Positions 20,950 to 32,593 of a stretch of DNA of 64,000 nt are shown piece after piece. The position numbers were made by a program, and so were the translations under genes. Under the pieces are notes generated by a model. That model did no database searches. It saw only the letters and a list, made by a program, of their open reading frames with translations, and was not told the DNA's origin. The stretch is taken from NCBI GenBank assembly GCA_963970005.1, contig CAXAMN010001381.1, positions 174,452 to 238,451 of the forward strand, in the 5' to 3' direction. This DNA is from Durusdinium trenchii (lineage: Eukaryota; Sar; Dinophyceae; Suessiales; Symbiodiniaceae). Each line of letters begins with the position of its first letter. The stretch's first letter is position 1.

Positions 20950-22290
20950 AATTACCCTCTGACGAACACATCACATGGAAGTGGATGGCATGGTCCCTTG
21001 GAAGACTATTTTCCTCTACCAACAAGGGCTGAACTCCACTTCCATGTTAGTGAGTCAGAGTGTAAGAAGACTACGACTGGATCAACGCGTCAGGCCGATT
21101 CGGCTGCACCGATTTGTTGCGTCTGTCATCGGTCATCGGTCATGTCGAAGTTTGTGCACCTTAGCCCTCCTGCTCGACACGGAGAAAGACATGATGCACC
21201 TGCGACGAGCAGATATTTTTTTCACATGTGGATTTAGCACTGGATTTAGATGGACTTAGCATGACTTGTCATGAAAGATACAGCAGCATCAAAGAAACTG
21301 CAGCAAGAGCCGTGACAAGGCCAATTCAAAGCACATGTCAATTGCTCAGGGTGTTGACACGTAAAAAAGCAACGGTTTCACTCGACCTCCGGTTCGTGAG
21401 AGTTCGCCCCGTAGCTACTCCACTGAGCCATGGAGTTACCAGTGCCACAGCTTGTGGCTTGTCTCATCATGAGACGCCTGAATCTAACCAGATCTGAGAT
21501 CCATGCTGAAGCAATGCAACCAGGAGCACCATGCTCAGCACGTTGCTCTCCACTAGAGTCACCAAAGGTTCTCGGATCTGCGGCTGCTCAAGTGGATATC
21601 TACTGATGATTGCTCGTGGAAATCGTTCTGGGCCAAGCTTTGGCTCCAAGAAACGATGCCGACATCCAAACCATTTCGATCATAATCTCTTGATTCGATC
21701 GTCCCAGGTCGGTGTCCTTCACTCAGTCTCGTCCCCAGTTCGTCAGTCCACACGGATCGCTTGAGATCCTTGGCCGAGCCGGTTAAGGGGGGAAAGGCAA
21801 GTTGGACAGAGTTCGAGCCTCTTGCAGAGCCTCTGTGCTCCGGCAACAAGGCGCTCGTCCATGAGCCCGTCCTTGAGATCTCCAAAAGGACATTGAAATC
21901 GCGTCACTCCTTGTGCAGGCTTGGTTCACTGAAAACTCAACGGATCTTGTGACAAACACACATGAAGCAGAATGATGGGTTTTAGACAAGACTGGAACTC
22001 GCTGATGTCCGCAAAGGCGTTTGCGTGATACATAAGGTGTTGGGAAGGCTCGCGAAGCCAATAAGCTTCACGATTTGACACAGGCGAAGCCAATTGGCAA
22101 AGCAAAAAGAGACCGTAAAGCCATTTCGCAAAGCCACGTGTTTCCACACTTGACGATTGAAAAAGACACGGCTCACATGTCAAAGCATCGAGAAACGCAT
22201 GCATATACTTGTTTTGGCATCCCTGTTTCATGACAGTTGCCCCAGTCGCTGGCTCGGCTGATTTGATTTGTCGCACAGTTTGCCAGTTGC
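20950..22290. other. no recognisable gene
   Basis: Overlapping short frames on both strands, none convincing. 21041-21065 is an exact copy of 1232-1256. Confidence 0.4.
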
Positions 22291-22295
22291 TATCC

Positions 22296-22526
22296 ATGCG
22301 GGTCGATTCAGATGTTGCACCTTGGTTGAGAAGGCATCTTCGTTATTTTAGATTGAAAGCGACAGAGACCAGTTTTGTGAGCACTTGTTCAATCCTTGAA
22401 GCTTTCGTTTCTTTGGAAGATTTGCTTCTTACATCTTCTTACTTGTCACCGGCTCCAAACTTGGTCAAGTCGCAAGGTCCAAGTGGGCCATTTCACAGCG
22501 GCATCAAGCGGATTCGGGTGTCGTGA
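22296..22526 (+). CDS. exon-like open frame, leucine-rich
   Basis: From the ATG at 22296 (in a frame already open from 22209) the translation is MRVDSDVAPWLRRHLRYFRL, then ILEAFVSLEDLLLTSSYLS, ending IKRIRVS at the stop at 22526. It reads as an amphipathic helical protein. No acceptor or donor is obvious and no domain is recognised. It could be a final exon. Confidence 0.25.
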   Translation: MRVDSDVAPWLRRHLRYFRLKATETSFVSTCSILEAFVSLEDLLLTSSYLSPAPNLVKSQGPSGPFHSGIKRIRVS

Positions 22527-23108
22527 ATTTTCTATGCCGTAGATTGAGCAGACCGATGCAGACTGACATGAGAGGAGCAGAAGTATAAAAGGATGAAACA
22601 AAGGCCACTTAAAGGATGTGCACTCGTGACTGTTTACGGCGGAGACAATACAGGCACCAATGGAGGCCAGATTGGATGCTCTTTTTGCAATGCTGTTGAT
22701 GTGCTGGCAAAAAGCTGTCGGTTCTGAATGTGTCAGATATTTTTCAATGCAGGCAGCGCATGTGAGCAAGACAATACAGCGCAAGCCCCTCAAGCACTAC
22801 TGTAAATGTGCTGTTGATGCAGAGTGACGTAGCTCATTGTAGCTCGATCGTTTGACCAGATTTGACAAGGAGAGTTGAGCAGATGATCAGTGAAAGCATG
22901 TAATTACCGAAAAGTTCAACTCCTGTGCCTGTGCGCAGAACTCAAGGCAATTTCAATTGCTCTTCCAGGCCTACAGGTCATCACAACTTCAGATGTTGTC
23001 ATGGTGAATTGTAGTGAACATCCAACAGACTGAGCCAGCTGATTTGGTGCTGCACTCAGCTCGAATCTCTCGAGATCTCTAGAGGTTCTGAGCGTCGACG
23101 GGACAGAC

Positions 23109-23684
23109 CTATTTCTGCTGCCGGAGCTGCCGTAAGACAGCCTTATTTCTGCTGCCAGTCGACCACATTTGACCATCGACATCATCGGTGAGATCTTCGA
23201 ACATCCACGGAACATCTGAGGCTTCCGCGCTGGACTGGAGTTTGTTCAGCTCAAGGGCATCCGCGATCGTCCTGTTTAACAGCACCCGGATCCCATGCAG
23301 CTCCATGACCCCCCCGTCCACACGGCAGGTGTGGTCTGGAGGTCCCAAACAATGTTGCACACCCGGAGCATGCGTGTGAAAGCGCTGCGAGCTGCTCCCG
23401 CACGATCTCTGAGAGGTTTGTGGAGAGAGCAAGTTTGGTTTCAGCAACTCCAAAATCTTGTCAGTTTGTAAACATGTTTTGGTGAAGGCAGCTTCAGACG
23501 TTTTTTTGCACACCTTCGGACGAACAATCGGTAAGTGCATAGCTCGGTTCCAATTCTCTCCAGCATGAGCTTCCTCACAATATTCTTGCCAGATCTGGTG
23601 GAAGTGGATGGGAACAGCAGTCTGAACGATTCTGAAGTGAGCAGTGCTCGACTTTTCGGAGAACATGTGTTGCGGGCATGGCAT
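23109..23684 (-). CDS. 191-codon minus-strand open frame, unknown
   Basis: One of the longer uninterrupted frames. The C-terminal third is the most protein-like: GGVMELHGIRVLLNRTIADA, LELNKLQSSAEASDVPWMFE, DLTDDVDGQMW. A second minus frame over about 23255-23410 is equally plausible (EIVREQLAALSHACSGCATL), so the true structure may be two exons in different frames. Near 23400 the sequence CTCTCAGAGATCGTG (minus) offers an acceptor. No family is known. Confidence 0.3.
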   Translation of the reverse strand: MPCPQHMFSEKSSTAHFRIVQTAVPIHFHQIWQEYCEEAHAGENWNRAMHLPIVRPKVCKKTSEAAFTKTCLQTDKILELLKPNLLSPQTSQRSCGSSSQRFHTHAPGVQHCLGPPDHTCRVDGGVMELHGIRVLLNRTIADALELNKLQSSAEASDVPWMFEDLTDDVDGQMWSTGSRNKAVLRQLRQQK

Positions 23685-23785
23685 CAGTCTTGCAGTTGTC
23701 CTGTACTCCGTGAAGAGCTTGGCATGTCTTCAAGACATTTGCAGGTTGCAGTTTTCGAGAAATCCATCTCCCGGCCTAGATCCAC

Positions 23786-24097
23786 ATGCCCTGGAGCTTC
23801 ATACCTTCGTACCCGAGCCTTGAGAAGCGGATCCGGACGGCAAACTGGGCGTCGTCCGGTCTCGGCCCGTTGAGAAGCTCCGGTGAGGTGACGAGCACCG
23901 ACGCAGCACTGACCGTCGGAGCGCGGAGGCTCCGAGCCTGGACCGCGGTGGTGGCTCGCAGAGGGCCCGTGGAGGGTCACGTGACTCGCGACGGATGGAG
24001 TGGATCTTGGAAGACAGAGAACGTTAGATCTGTTCTTTGGCCGAACGGCACCTGTCATGTGCGTCATGTGAGTCATCGACGCACGGATTTGGGATGA
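23786..24097 (+). CDS. 103-codon frame in GC-rich patch, unknown
   Basis: Reads MPWSFIPSYPSLEKRIRTAN, then WASSGLGPLRSSGEVTSTDA, ALTVGARRLRAWTAVVARRG and on to a stop at 24095. The patch 23800-24000 is among the most GC-rich of the window. The minus strand is open over the same span (23684-24076). It could be joined by splicing to the frame at 24072-24278. No family is recognised. Confidence 0.3.
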   Translation: MPWSFIPSYPSLEKRIRTANWASSGLGPLRSSGEVTSTDAALTVGARRLRAWTAVVARRGPVEGHVTRDGWSGSWKTENVRSVLWPNGTCHVRHVSHRRTDLG

Positions 24098-24278
24098 GAA
24101 GATGTTGGACGCACCGGAAGAGAAGAGTCCAAGCGTCGAAGAAGACCGCTACAGTACTTCGATCAAGTGCAAAGTCTTCGTTCCTTGTGCTCAGAAAGCT
24201 GAGGGCGTGAAAGGTTCTGGCCTGGTGTTGCTATGCCCTCGCCAAATCCTTCCAAAAGCTGTTCGAGATGCGAAATGA
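24072..24278 (+). CDS. charged 68-codon frame, unknown
   Basis: The frame from 24072 (after GTGAG) reads VIDARIWDEKMLDAPEEKSP, then SVEEDRYSTSIKCKVFVPCA, QKAEGVKGSGLVLLCPRQIL and PKAVRDAK to the stop at 24276. Charged and ordered segments alternate as in a real protein. An ATG is available at 24102. Only this frame is protein-like here. It is a possible last exon following 23786-24060. Confidence 0.35.
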   Translation, partial: VIDARIWDEKMLDAPEEKSPSVEEDRYSTSIKCKVFVPCAQKAEGVKGSGLVLLCPRQILPKAVRDAK

Positions 24279-24429
24279 ATGTACTTAGCTTAAGGAATGT
24301 CACGCCTCTAGCACCTGTTCTTGTCCCAGGCATGATCCACTTGGCCTTCTGACAGAGATTTGATTTTGGAGCATCAACCAGCTCCACGTGTCCGGGTTTG
24401 TCGTTGTCCAAGTCCAGGGTTGAGGTATG

Positions 24430-24600
24430 TTCAGGTAGACTGAGTGGACAAGTGTTGGGATTCTGAAGCGCATGAGCTCAACTTCTTCGTGCCCGGTTCC
24501 AGACGCAGGTTTGCCTACTCACCTGCCTGCCCCACCAGATTCATGCGTTCACAAGGGCAGCAAGCCCATGCGTTCACAAGGGCAGCAAGCCCATGCTTCA
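24430..24600. repeat. 27-bp tandem duplication
   Basis: CATGCGTTCACAAGGGCAGC with AAGCC occurs twice in succession at 24542-24594. The surroundings hold no recognisable gene. Confidence 0.85.
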
Positions 24601-25204
24601 CATTGCTAGAAAGATACTGATCTCGAACTCATCCCGTGGCCGTTTCGTGTGTGAAGCGTGTGCTGTGAAGGCTGTGGACGTAGTCGTTTCACCGTCTTTG
24701 TGAACCAGTCAGTCTGCGAGTTCGAGTTCCAAAAAGCTCGGCCTTCGGTGAGGGAAGCGAAGTCAAACATGTCGACACATATAGAAACATATAGAAGTCC
24801 GTAGAAGCCCCCAAAGTCTATCATACACATGTCGCCCAAGCACCACTGCTGCAGCCAGCGATAAGTTTCTTGGCTGATCTTCCGAGGTGCTACTTGTTTC
24901 CCTCCTATGTGCCAGGCATGTGGTCAGAGCTGCCTTGTAGGTTAGGTGAATGACACGCATGAGATGTGTGTGTATCAGAATTGCCAGAGGCAGAGTGCCA
25001 CGAGCCACTGAGTGATTTGGCATCCTAGTGCGAAAGCATTGGTGTCGCTTTTCCCAAGCACAGGCATTGTACAACGAGATACTTCCCAGTGAGCCTTCAC
25101 TGATTCTTGCATCCACTTTCCAGCTCACACACTATGCTGAGCAGCTCTTGCTGCATACTTTGCCAGTTCCAGTTTCCAAGACCAGGATTCGTGCCATTTC
25201 GTGC

Positions 25205-27040
25205 CGCAGCATGGCGACACAAACTTATGATCAGCCTGCTTCGTGAGATTTGAAGCGCTGGCCCAGCCAGTGCCCAACTTGAAGTGTTGCATGTCATTGA
25301 TGCAAAAGGGGCATAGTGCTCCTGTGTGCGTTGAAATCGCATGTCAACATGCACTCCAACTTTCAACTCTAAGCTAAGCAAACAGTTTCCAGTGCAGCTC
25401 ACGTATCCTGTTTTCTCCATGCATTTTCAGAAGAAAGGTTTGGCCGCATGTTGGAGCCTTTCAGTAGAAAGGTTGAAAGAAACTACCCAGTTTGATTTGA
25501 CCTCACTTTCATTTCTGAGCTGACCAGTTCGATGCATTATTCAGGGACTCACCATACTTGCTCAACCAGCTTGGTGTCAGGGAGGCTTTGCTCATCAATC
25601 CAACCAAGTTGAGTGCCGCGGATTGCGCGCTCCTGGTTTCGAAGCGACATTTGACGTTTGTGAGCAGTCGGATCGCAGCTAGGGAATTGGGTGGCAAGTT
25701 GAGTTCGCGTCCAAGATAATCCAGCAGAGATCTTGCAGCCATAGCACTCGACCCGAATGAAGTGGATCCCAACATGAATGCTTCTGTTTGCTTCAAGGAG
25801 TGCCACCTTTGTGGCAGGTTCTCGGACAGTTTCCCGGATGGAACTGATCAGCCACATGTTGCATGTCTTTTTTTCAGCCACATGCATTCCACAACATCGT
25901 GAACTGATGACACTCCATCGTACCTTTTCATCATTGCTTCTTGAGGGTGGAAATCCCAAGATGAAGCTAAGACACTGAAGGTTTCTGCACCAAGAGCGGC
26001 CAAATCAGCAGGCCGCAAAACTGAGACGTCTTATTTGCACTAGGTGTTATGCTTCAAACTTCTCTCTCCGACACAGCGATGTTTGCTTTGGTGCTGCCAA
26101 AGCCAATCAAGAAGCTTTGCCCGGCCAAGGATGCAGTCAGGCGACCGGACGTGCAGCTCAGAGCAGTAGTACTTCACTAAGAGCAATCATGCATGTTTTC
26201 TCCATGAAGCTTTGCAAAGAAGCCAGGCGGCGCATCCACTTAGCTGGATGACCATGTCGGCAGATCATTTAGGGAATACTGTAGATGTCAAATTCAAACT
26301 GAAGTAAAGTGCAAGCTGTAATCATTGGCACCTTGTTGGAGCGGTTTGCCTGCGAATCCCTACCTTGAGACGGGACAACTTCAATTTGAGGTAGCTCGAT
26401 AGATTTTGCCTAGGTTTTGCCCATCTTCGAGAAATGATGCTGGTAAGGAATGTCCAGACTGCAACTGAATCAACAGTCGCTCAGCTGTTGGAAGAGCCGA
26501 AAGATGCATGGTGCTGCTTCTTGTTGCCAGCGGATGACTGGGCTCGGGGCCACTGATGCCGATGCTCACCTTGCTGTTTCTGGTGGAACAGACAGCCAGT
26601 GGCTGAACGATTAGCACCAACGCCTCGAGTGCGAGTCGCCATCAAGGCCACGAATCGCCTTGATGGGGCAACTTGGTGACTCGGTGTGCCGACAAGAAAA
26701 CACCAACTTATGATCAGCCGTTTTCATGAGATTTGAAGCAATCCTCACCCAGCCAGTGCCCAACTTCAAGTGTTGTATATGTTTGATGGAAAACGGGCAC
26801 AGAGCTCCTCTCCGAATGGAAACCGCAGATCAAACGCAGCACTCCAACCTTCAACTCGAAGCAAAGCAAGCAGTTTCAAACGCAGCACGCTTAGATACGG
26901 CAATTCTTTCTTCTTTGCGCATAGACGTACCAAGGAGGGTTGGTTTGGCTCGAACGAATGCTTGAAGGCATGACCATGTTTGACCTCACTTGGACTTCTG
27001 AGCTGACGCTTTTATGTTGTGTTCAAGGAGTGACCAGGCT
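25205..27040. repeat. diverged direct duplication pair A
   Basis: 25217-25400 (AACTTATGATCAGCC, GAGATTTGAAGC, CCCAGCCAGTGCCCAACTT, then CAACTTTCAACTCTAAGC) matches 26705-26890 with many substitutions. 25495-25525 (TTTGACCTCACTT...TTCTGAGCTGACC) matches 26978-27008. The offset is about 1.48 kb. A more diverged third copy of the AAGCAAAGCAAG part lies near 29225. Confidence 0.75.
25509..25959 (-). CDS. overlapping minus-strand open frames, unknown
   Basis: Two minus frames are open here: 95 codons (25509-25796; SFGSSAMAARSLLDYLGREL) and 136 codons (25549-25959; CGMHVAEKKTCNMWLISSIR). Both lie inside the diverged duplication zone, so they may be fossils of a duplicated sequence. No domain or reliable splice site is seen. 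Confidence 0.15.
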
Positions 27041-28430
27041 TTCTCATCTTCAACGCAAGAGAGGAAGCCGTGCACCACTCTCCAACTTGCTCTTAACGCA
27101 GCCAAATCTCTGCTGTGGCAGTTCTTCCATGTTTGCAGAACACGAGACTCAGTAGTAGCAGGATGTAGCAGGAACAGTTCCTTTTCGCTTTGGTTTGCAC
27201 GAAGAGACCAAGAAAGAGTGACCAATTCACGAATAGCTTCACTCGGGTGCGCTGTGTTCATTGAAGTCCCGACTTAATGGCAGCTTTGTATGCGACAAGA
27301 TGATGCTTGAAGCAAGATTTTTAGCCTTGAAAGGGGCCTCCGGTCATCTAGGTTATGCACCACACAGGTGCTGGCTTTGGTTTGAAAGCAGTTCTTAGCA
27401 GTGGTCAATGTTCTTGGAGCTGAGCGCTTGTTGCCGCGCTGTTGGTTGAATTTGCTAGAAGATGCCTTAAATCCAGTGAAAGCTTTCCGCGGGTGAATTG
27501 CATTCTGTTTGAAACAGTTTATAGAAAGAGAGCCGGAGCAGATCAAGAAAAGCTACCAAGTTGCCGCTTTGCTATCGAGCTGAGCTTGCAACTAGCGCTG
27601 AGTTTCTGGCAGACATCGCTGTTTCTGGCGATTCATGGTGCTTCAATGTTCGAAGATACACAGCATGTCAAGATCTATGGTGCCAGCGACCGGGTGGAGC
27701 AACCTCGATGTTGAACATCGGTTCCTGGCAGTGGGCACACATGTCCTAGCTCAGTACTTGCACATGCGTGTGAGTGGACCAAGTTTGCCGGTGGACCTTG
27801 TTTTTGTGATTATGCTTCTTGCCTTAACGCAAAGTCGGCTCCAGAACACCGACCATTGGCACAAACAACGTTTCTTCGATTTGGCGCTGAGTCCATGGCA
27901 GTCCTTGGCAGTCTCCTTGAGAGCCTCCTTGGCCTCTTTTGCGTTGCACCAGCTTCGTGACAAGAATGTGCTTCACTGCGTGAGGAGGGACTGAGGTCTC
28001 GAAAGTTCATGGTTGCTTCTTTCGCAAGCTAACTGGCCCTTTGCCCATTTTACATTGTTTGCCCTCAAGACTGGGCATGGCCGCCTTTGCCAAGAGCACC
28101 TGTTGCTGCCTGAGCACTGTTGTCAAGGATCGCTACGCACAGCGAAATGGATCACAACTCTTGGTGCAAGAGGCTGCGTTCGAAACTCCTGATGTGCCGA
28201 TGGCCAGGTCACGTGGACGTTCGATACTCGTCTAAGCCATCGCCGGATACTCAGCCAGGGCCCACAAGCTTTTCTTGCTGCCCTGCGCACCAACATGTGG
28301 TGTCCAAGGATGACACCGACATAACACCGATTTGTGTTCTCTATCAATTGTGAATGTATTTCCTGATATGCCCCTCTCTTGCTTAGAAAGCATGGAGAGC
28401 ACGATCGACATTCCACATTGCATTATCCAG
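27040..28430. other. no recognisable gene
   Basis: Frames of up to 119 codons (27635-27994, plus) exist without domain, splice or composition support. It probably belongs to the duplication mosaic. Confidence 0.35.
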
Positions 28431-29810
28431 TGTCCTTCATGCAATTACCTCTTTTGCAGTTGTGAACGTATTTGGGTCCAACTTCTCTGGAGCCTGCGTG
28501 TAGGATGCAACTTCAGCGCCTGCTGTTAGACATCTAACAAGGCCCTGAAAGAATCTCAATCCGGCAAACAGAGACCAGAAATCCTTCTTTGTTTGCACCG
28601 AATCCTGTCCTTCCCTTCCTGCCAAATCTTTGTCGACATTGAGTGGAATTGCAATGCATATGCAGAATGAACTTCCAAGTGAACAGGGCAAATTGATTGC
28701 CAAATTGATTTTTGTTGCACGTCGCCGCTTACGACCTAAAGCGAGCAGGTCAGCAAGCTAGTAAGAGGAGGCAAATTGCGCTTCACCATTTGTCCACAAG
28801 GACTAAGTCTAAGTTTACTTGGCATGAACGGCTAAGTTGTACTGGTGTTTGTGTACGCCACTAGACCTGTTGGGTGCAACAGTTTTTGGTGCTTTGTCAC
28901 GGATGTGATGCCATATTGGCATGATCACAGGAGCTGGTAATTGCCATATGCGTGCACGTTGCTGAAATTGTTTGAGCTCAATACCGAGATTTCTTGATGC
29001 ATGCATTCCTGAAGAACTAGCTCCCAGGACTTATGGAGAGTCATCACAACCCCCCAAACTTCCCCGCAAGTTTGTGTCAGACATTCGTGTGAAGCGCCAT
29101 GTGTTTTGCATTTTCAAAAGAAAGCCTTCACTGTGAAGAGCCAGCTTGAAGGAACCCCAGATTTGGGTCCGATTCAAAGCAACATTTGCCATGAACTGTA
29201 AACGACATGTGGCTTTCATCGTTTGAATGCAAAGCAAGAAAACAGCTCACTCGGGCTTTTGTTTGTGGGTGCCGCGCAAACGCTTGGTCGACAACACCAT
29301 GCATGTCCGCTTGTGGTGATTTGATCATTCAAAGGAATGCATGAATGTTAGCGAAGCGACTCTTTTGAGGGTGGGTGAATCCTCTTATGTTCAATATACG
29401 TCTTTGAGTGAAACGCCGTCTTGGTTGAGAGATGTCGAAAAGCTAAGTTTCACTTCGTCTTTCCACAATGACTAAGTTTGACTTCATTTTTGGAAAGCAA
29501 GGAGCACATCAAAGCTGCTTTGCTCAGGATGATGCCCAACTTCTCAGTACGCATGGCTTCCAGAAGATCAACTGCCAGTTCGCCACTTCCCTTTCGCAGA
29601 GCGTTGCAAAACAAGCACTCAATGCTGGACGAGCATGCAACCCTCGACCTCGCGAACACACCCACCCGAACTCCGGGAACGGCTTCGTCCTCGGGAACGT
29701 CCAGTAGTCCATTACGGGAACTCACGGAACGCAGATAGACGGTTCCGGTCAAAAACACAAAAACAATGCAGATGTGCTGTGGATGATCTTTTGCTCGAGA
29801 GCGCTTTCAC

Positions 29811-29828
29811 GGCACTCCTCGGAGTGCC
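29811..29828. repeat. short perfect hairpin
   Basis: GGCACTCC, TC, GGAGTGCC form an 8-bp perfect stem with a 2-base loop. A third half-site (GGCACTCC) follows at 29833. There is no T-run, so a terminator role is not indicated. Confidence 0.7.
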
Positions 29829-30213
29829 GTTCGGCACTCCGTCAAAAGAGACGCACACCACCGGTGATTGACACCTCCCGTGTGACCATTTGAAGAGATG
29901 TCATTGGAAGATGCCTTCGCGACATGTACGCACACGGTCGCGAAAGATCCTTGCAAACGTTTCACGTGTGATGTCGCTTGTGCGGTCGCTTCTTATTTGA
30001 TCCCAGCAGACATTGTCGAATGACGAGCATGTAAGTATAGCATCCCGTGGATCATATAGAACAGCCATCTCCGCAAAAGCTTGCGAAAAGGGTCTTGCAC
30101 ACGATGCAGCGTCCGAAAACCAACATGCAAGCCGTGGAAGTGTTGCGAAAGAGCTGTGCGAAAGAAGAGTCCATTAGAACAAATTCTTGATAGGTTTTGA
30201 ACAAGGCTCACCT

Positions 30214-30236
30214 GACACACACACACACACACACAC
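30214..30236. repeat. CA microsatellite
   Basis: About eleven CA dinucleotides. Confidence 0.95.
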
Positions 30237-31077
30237 GCAAAGCACTGCAGAGCGAGAATGCAAGATCTTGCACTGTACTGTTATGTTCCAATATGTCCTT
30301 CATGCAATCACCTCCTTTGCAGTTGTGAACGTAAGGGGTCCAACTTCTTTGGAGCCTGCGTGTAGGATGCAGCTTCAGCGCCCGCTGTTAGACATCTAAC
30401 AAGGCCCTGAAAGAATCTCTGGCAAAGAGAGACCTGGAGCGCTCAAAGTTGCTCACATTTAGTGAAGCTCCATTGCACATTCAGTGTGGTTTTCTAAGTG
30501 AAACGCAAGGTCACCGCCAGTTCTGCATTGTTTGTCTCACGAGGCTGTCTACACACCTAAAGCGGGCAGGTCAGCAAGCTAACAAGAGAGCAAATGGCAC
30601 TTGACAGACTGTAGTATGCAATAACGGTGTCAGGAAGACACACAAGAGAAAGCCTTTCTGCTCAGGACGATGCCCAAATTCTCAGTGTGTATGGCCTCTC
30701 TAAGATCAGATGGCCCATTGGTCTTTTCCCACCGCTTTGCAGAAGAAGCTCCCGAAGCCTTTTCGCTTCAGAAGCGCATGAGCAGTCGAAGACTTATTGA
30801 GACAAGGTGTTCCTGGACCATTGTATGACATATGGAAGCTCGTCTTCAAGCATTCCCAGAATACGCAGAGGAACAAAAAGATGACAGCGGACAAGTCTGT
30901 TTCTTTCAGACAGAGGAAGATCGTTCAAACTCATTGGAACATTTTGCTGTCAGCTGTTGTCTTTGTTGTTCCATGTTGTTCCTTTCCACTCCAAAAAGAC
31001 CGATCTGTGAGACTTCGATCTGGCAACCTGGCAACCATCAACTGACCCAAACAGCTGGCACGTGCCGTTCCGCTGCC

Positions 31078-31209
31078 ACGTGTCGACCCGTCCCGCCACG
31101 TCCAGGCCCCGAAGAATCTCTCTTCGTGCTGCGGCCGGCGATCTTCTCCGCGCGGCCGGAGACCATCAGTTGGCTCAAGGCAGACCGTGGGCGCCAGCGT
31201 TTGCAGTAG
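31078..31209 (+). CDS. GC-rich exon candidate, unknown
   Basis: After GTCCAG the frame reads GPEESLFVLRPAIFSARPET and ISWLKADRGRQRLQ to a stop at 31207. It is strongly GC-rich next to AT-rich sequence, and the plus frame reads most naturally, although minus frames are open (30931-31251). No family is recognised. Confidence 0.3.
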   Translation, partial: TCRPVPPRPGPEESLFVLRPAIFSARPETISWLKADRGRQRLQ

Positions 31210-31259
31210 GGCGGGTGACTTGTGAGAGACATTGGGAGGGGCCCCCAACAAGTGGTGTG

Positions 31260-31410
31260 TGTATAATATAAATGTTACATTAATTTACCAAATACATATT
31301 ATGTATATATATATTATATTATAATGTTATATACGGTAACATTCTATTATATACATACGCCAAATTTTCTACACCATATATATATATATATACAGTATAT
31401 ATGTGTATTA
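31260..31410. repeat. AT-rich low-complexity tract
   Basis: TA-rich alternating sequence with TATATATA runs. No coding signal. Confidence 0.9.
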
Positions 31411-31516
31411 GTTGTCATTCCTTATAAGCTGTGGAAGACTGTCGTTGGATATAAATTAGTTGTTGTCTATGTTCTATTTTGGTGTTTTGACATCTCCCAT
31501 TGTCCATCCCCTCCAG

Positions 31517-31689
31517 GTTCTGTGTTTGCTGTGGCTCAAAGCATGAGACAAAGAAGGGCGAGATGTTGGATAAACAAATGGTCCCAAGTGACTGATGGCT
31601 CCCGTATTCACCTTATTGTTCAAGCCTTGCCTCATTTTTCCAGAACTTGCCGTCATCATGATTTGTTGGGATCGAAGGCCGCATCATGA
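31517..31689 (+). CDS. terminal exon candidate with strong acceptor
   Basis: CATTGTCCATCCCCTCCAG immediately precedes. The open frame reads SVFAVAQSMRQRRARCWINK, then WSQVTDGSRIHLIVQALPHF and SRTCRHHDLLGSKAAS to TGA at 31687. The frame is basic and amphipathic. A second acceptor-like TTTTTCCAG lies inside at about 31640, so the exon structure may be more complex. Family unknown. Confidence 0.35.
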
Positions 31690-32321
31690 CACATCCGTTC
31701 CTGCCGTTCTTAGGTGCAACCGTCACACCCAAGCTCACAAGGTGTATTTGAGGCTAAATACAGTAATTGGAGAGTAATTGGATTGTGGGACACGATGAAA
31801 AACCATTTGTCCCAACACACCAGTGAGACTCTTGCATTGACCACGGGGGGATCTCGGAACACAGCTCTGCTCGCGCTTCTGTGCGCACGCGCACGCGCAC
31901 GCGTTCGACCACTCCCAGGTGGACCGAGACTCGCCGATGGCCGGAGCCTTGAATCCCGTGGAGAACACTGGTGACCCAGCCGACTGGGACCAGCTCAATG
32001 CCGAGATCAAGACCTTTGGCAGACATGAGACGATTTTGAGGACATATGAAACAAGGCACGAAGTGGATTATCATGTAGTTTCTTGATGTGTCTTTCAACC
32101 TGAGGGGATTCTGTGTATTCAACATGTCTACTGGGCTGCATCATGTACACCGTCTCTCAATCATCCTACCTTTAGTTATTGAGTTTGTTCAGGAGATTCG
32201 ATCTAACGAGTTTAGAGGACAAAATTGGTGATTGGATGTTGGTTTTGGTAGAGAACCCATGTTACATTTTAATTACTTGCGCAAGAACCCATGAAACAAC
32301 ATCGGACGCCTTCTTCTTCAG

Positions 32322-32593
32322 GCATCAAGACTCTATACCGTCTATACCTTCAGAAGCTTCGTTTTTGTTTGTGGACGATATACATCACAGGCATGCCAAC
32401 CTCTTGGCACCTCATCCCTCAGATCACCTTTTGGGGAACCGACGTTCTTGGGCGCTTCGGAAGCGAACCGGGTTGGGCGAAGGAGCCGAAGCGGTGCCAC
32501 AGATCGGCGCCCAAAAAGACCTATGAGAGACGTCAAAAACACACATGGAGACTTTCGCGGCATTTCTGGCAGAGGCAGCTGAGAAAACCTTAA
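32322..32593 (+). CDS. exon candidate, frame uncertain
   Basis: CGCCTTCTTCTTCAG precedes 32322. Two plus frames follow: one to 32526 (SEASFLFVDDIHHRHANLLA ...) and one to 32593 (GIKTLYRLYLQKLRFCLWTI ...). The minus strand is open too (32342-32653). The acceptor is good and the translation is protein-like in each, so coding is likely but the frame is undecided. The VDD triplet in the first frame is not in a reverse-transcriptase context. Confidence 0.3.

Larger units (their letters stand above)
28431..30600. repeat. diverged direct duplication pair B
   Basis: 28431-28557 (TGTCCTTCATGCAATTACCT ... GGCCCTGAAAGAATCTC) matches 30294-30419 at high identity, and 28735-28765 (ACCTAAAGCGAGCAGGTCAG) matches 30556-30590. 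Both copies contain a TTTTGCAG/CTTTGCAG acceptor-like tract before TTGTGAACG. 29525-29575 (CTCAGGATGATGCCCAACTT) likewise matches 30661-30712. Together with pair A this marks 25-30.8 kb as a mosaic of old repeats. Confidence 0.8.

Noticed and set aside
31163..31179. CCATCAGTTGGCTCAAG resembling the end of the dinoflagellate spliced leader
   Set aside because: It needs an insertion and mismatches, lacks the 5' half of the leader, and lies inside a better explained coding-like frame.
32322..32526. FLFVDDIHH as a reverse-transcriptase catalytic box
   Set aside because: No other RT motif is found in the frame or nearby, and a competing frame is as good.
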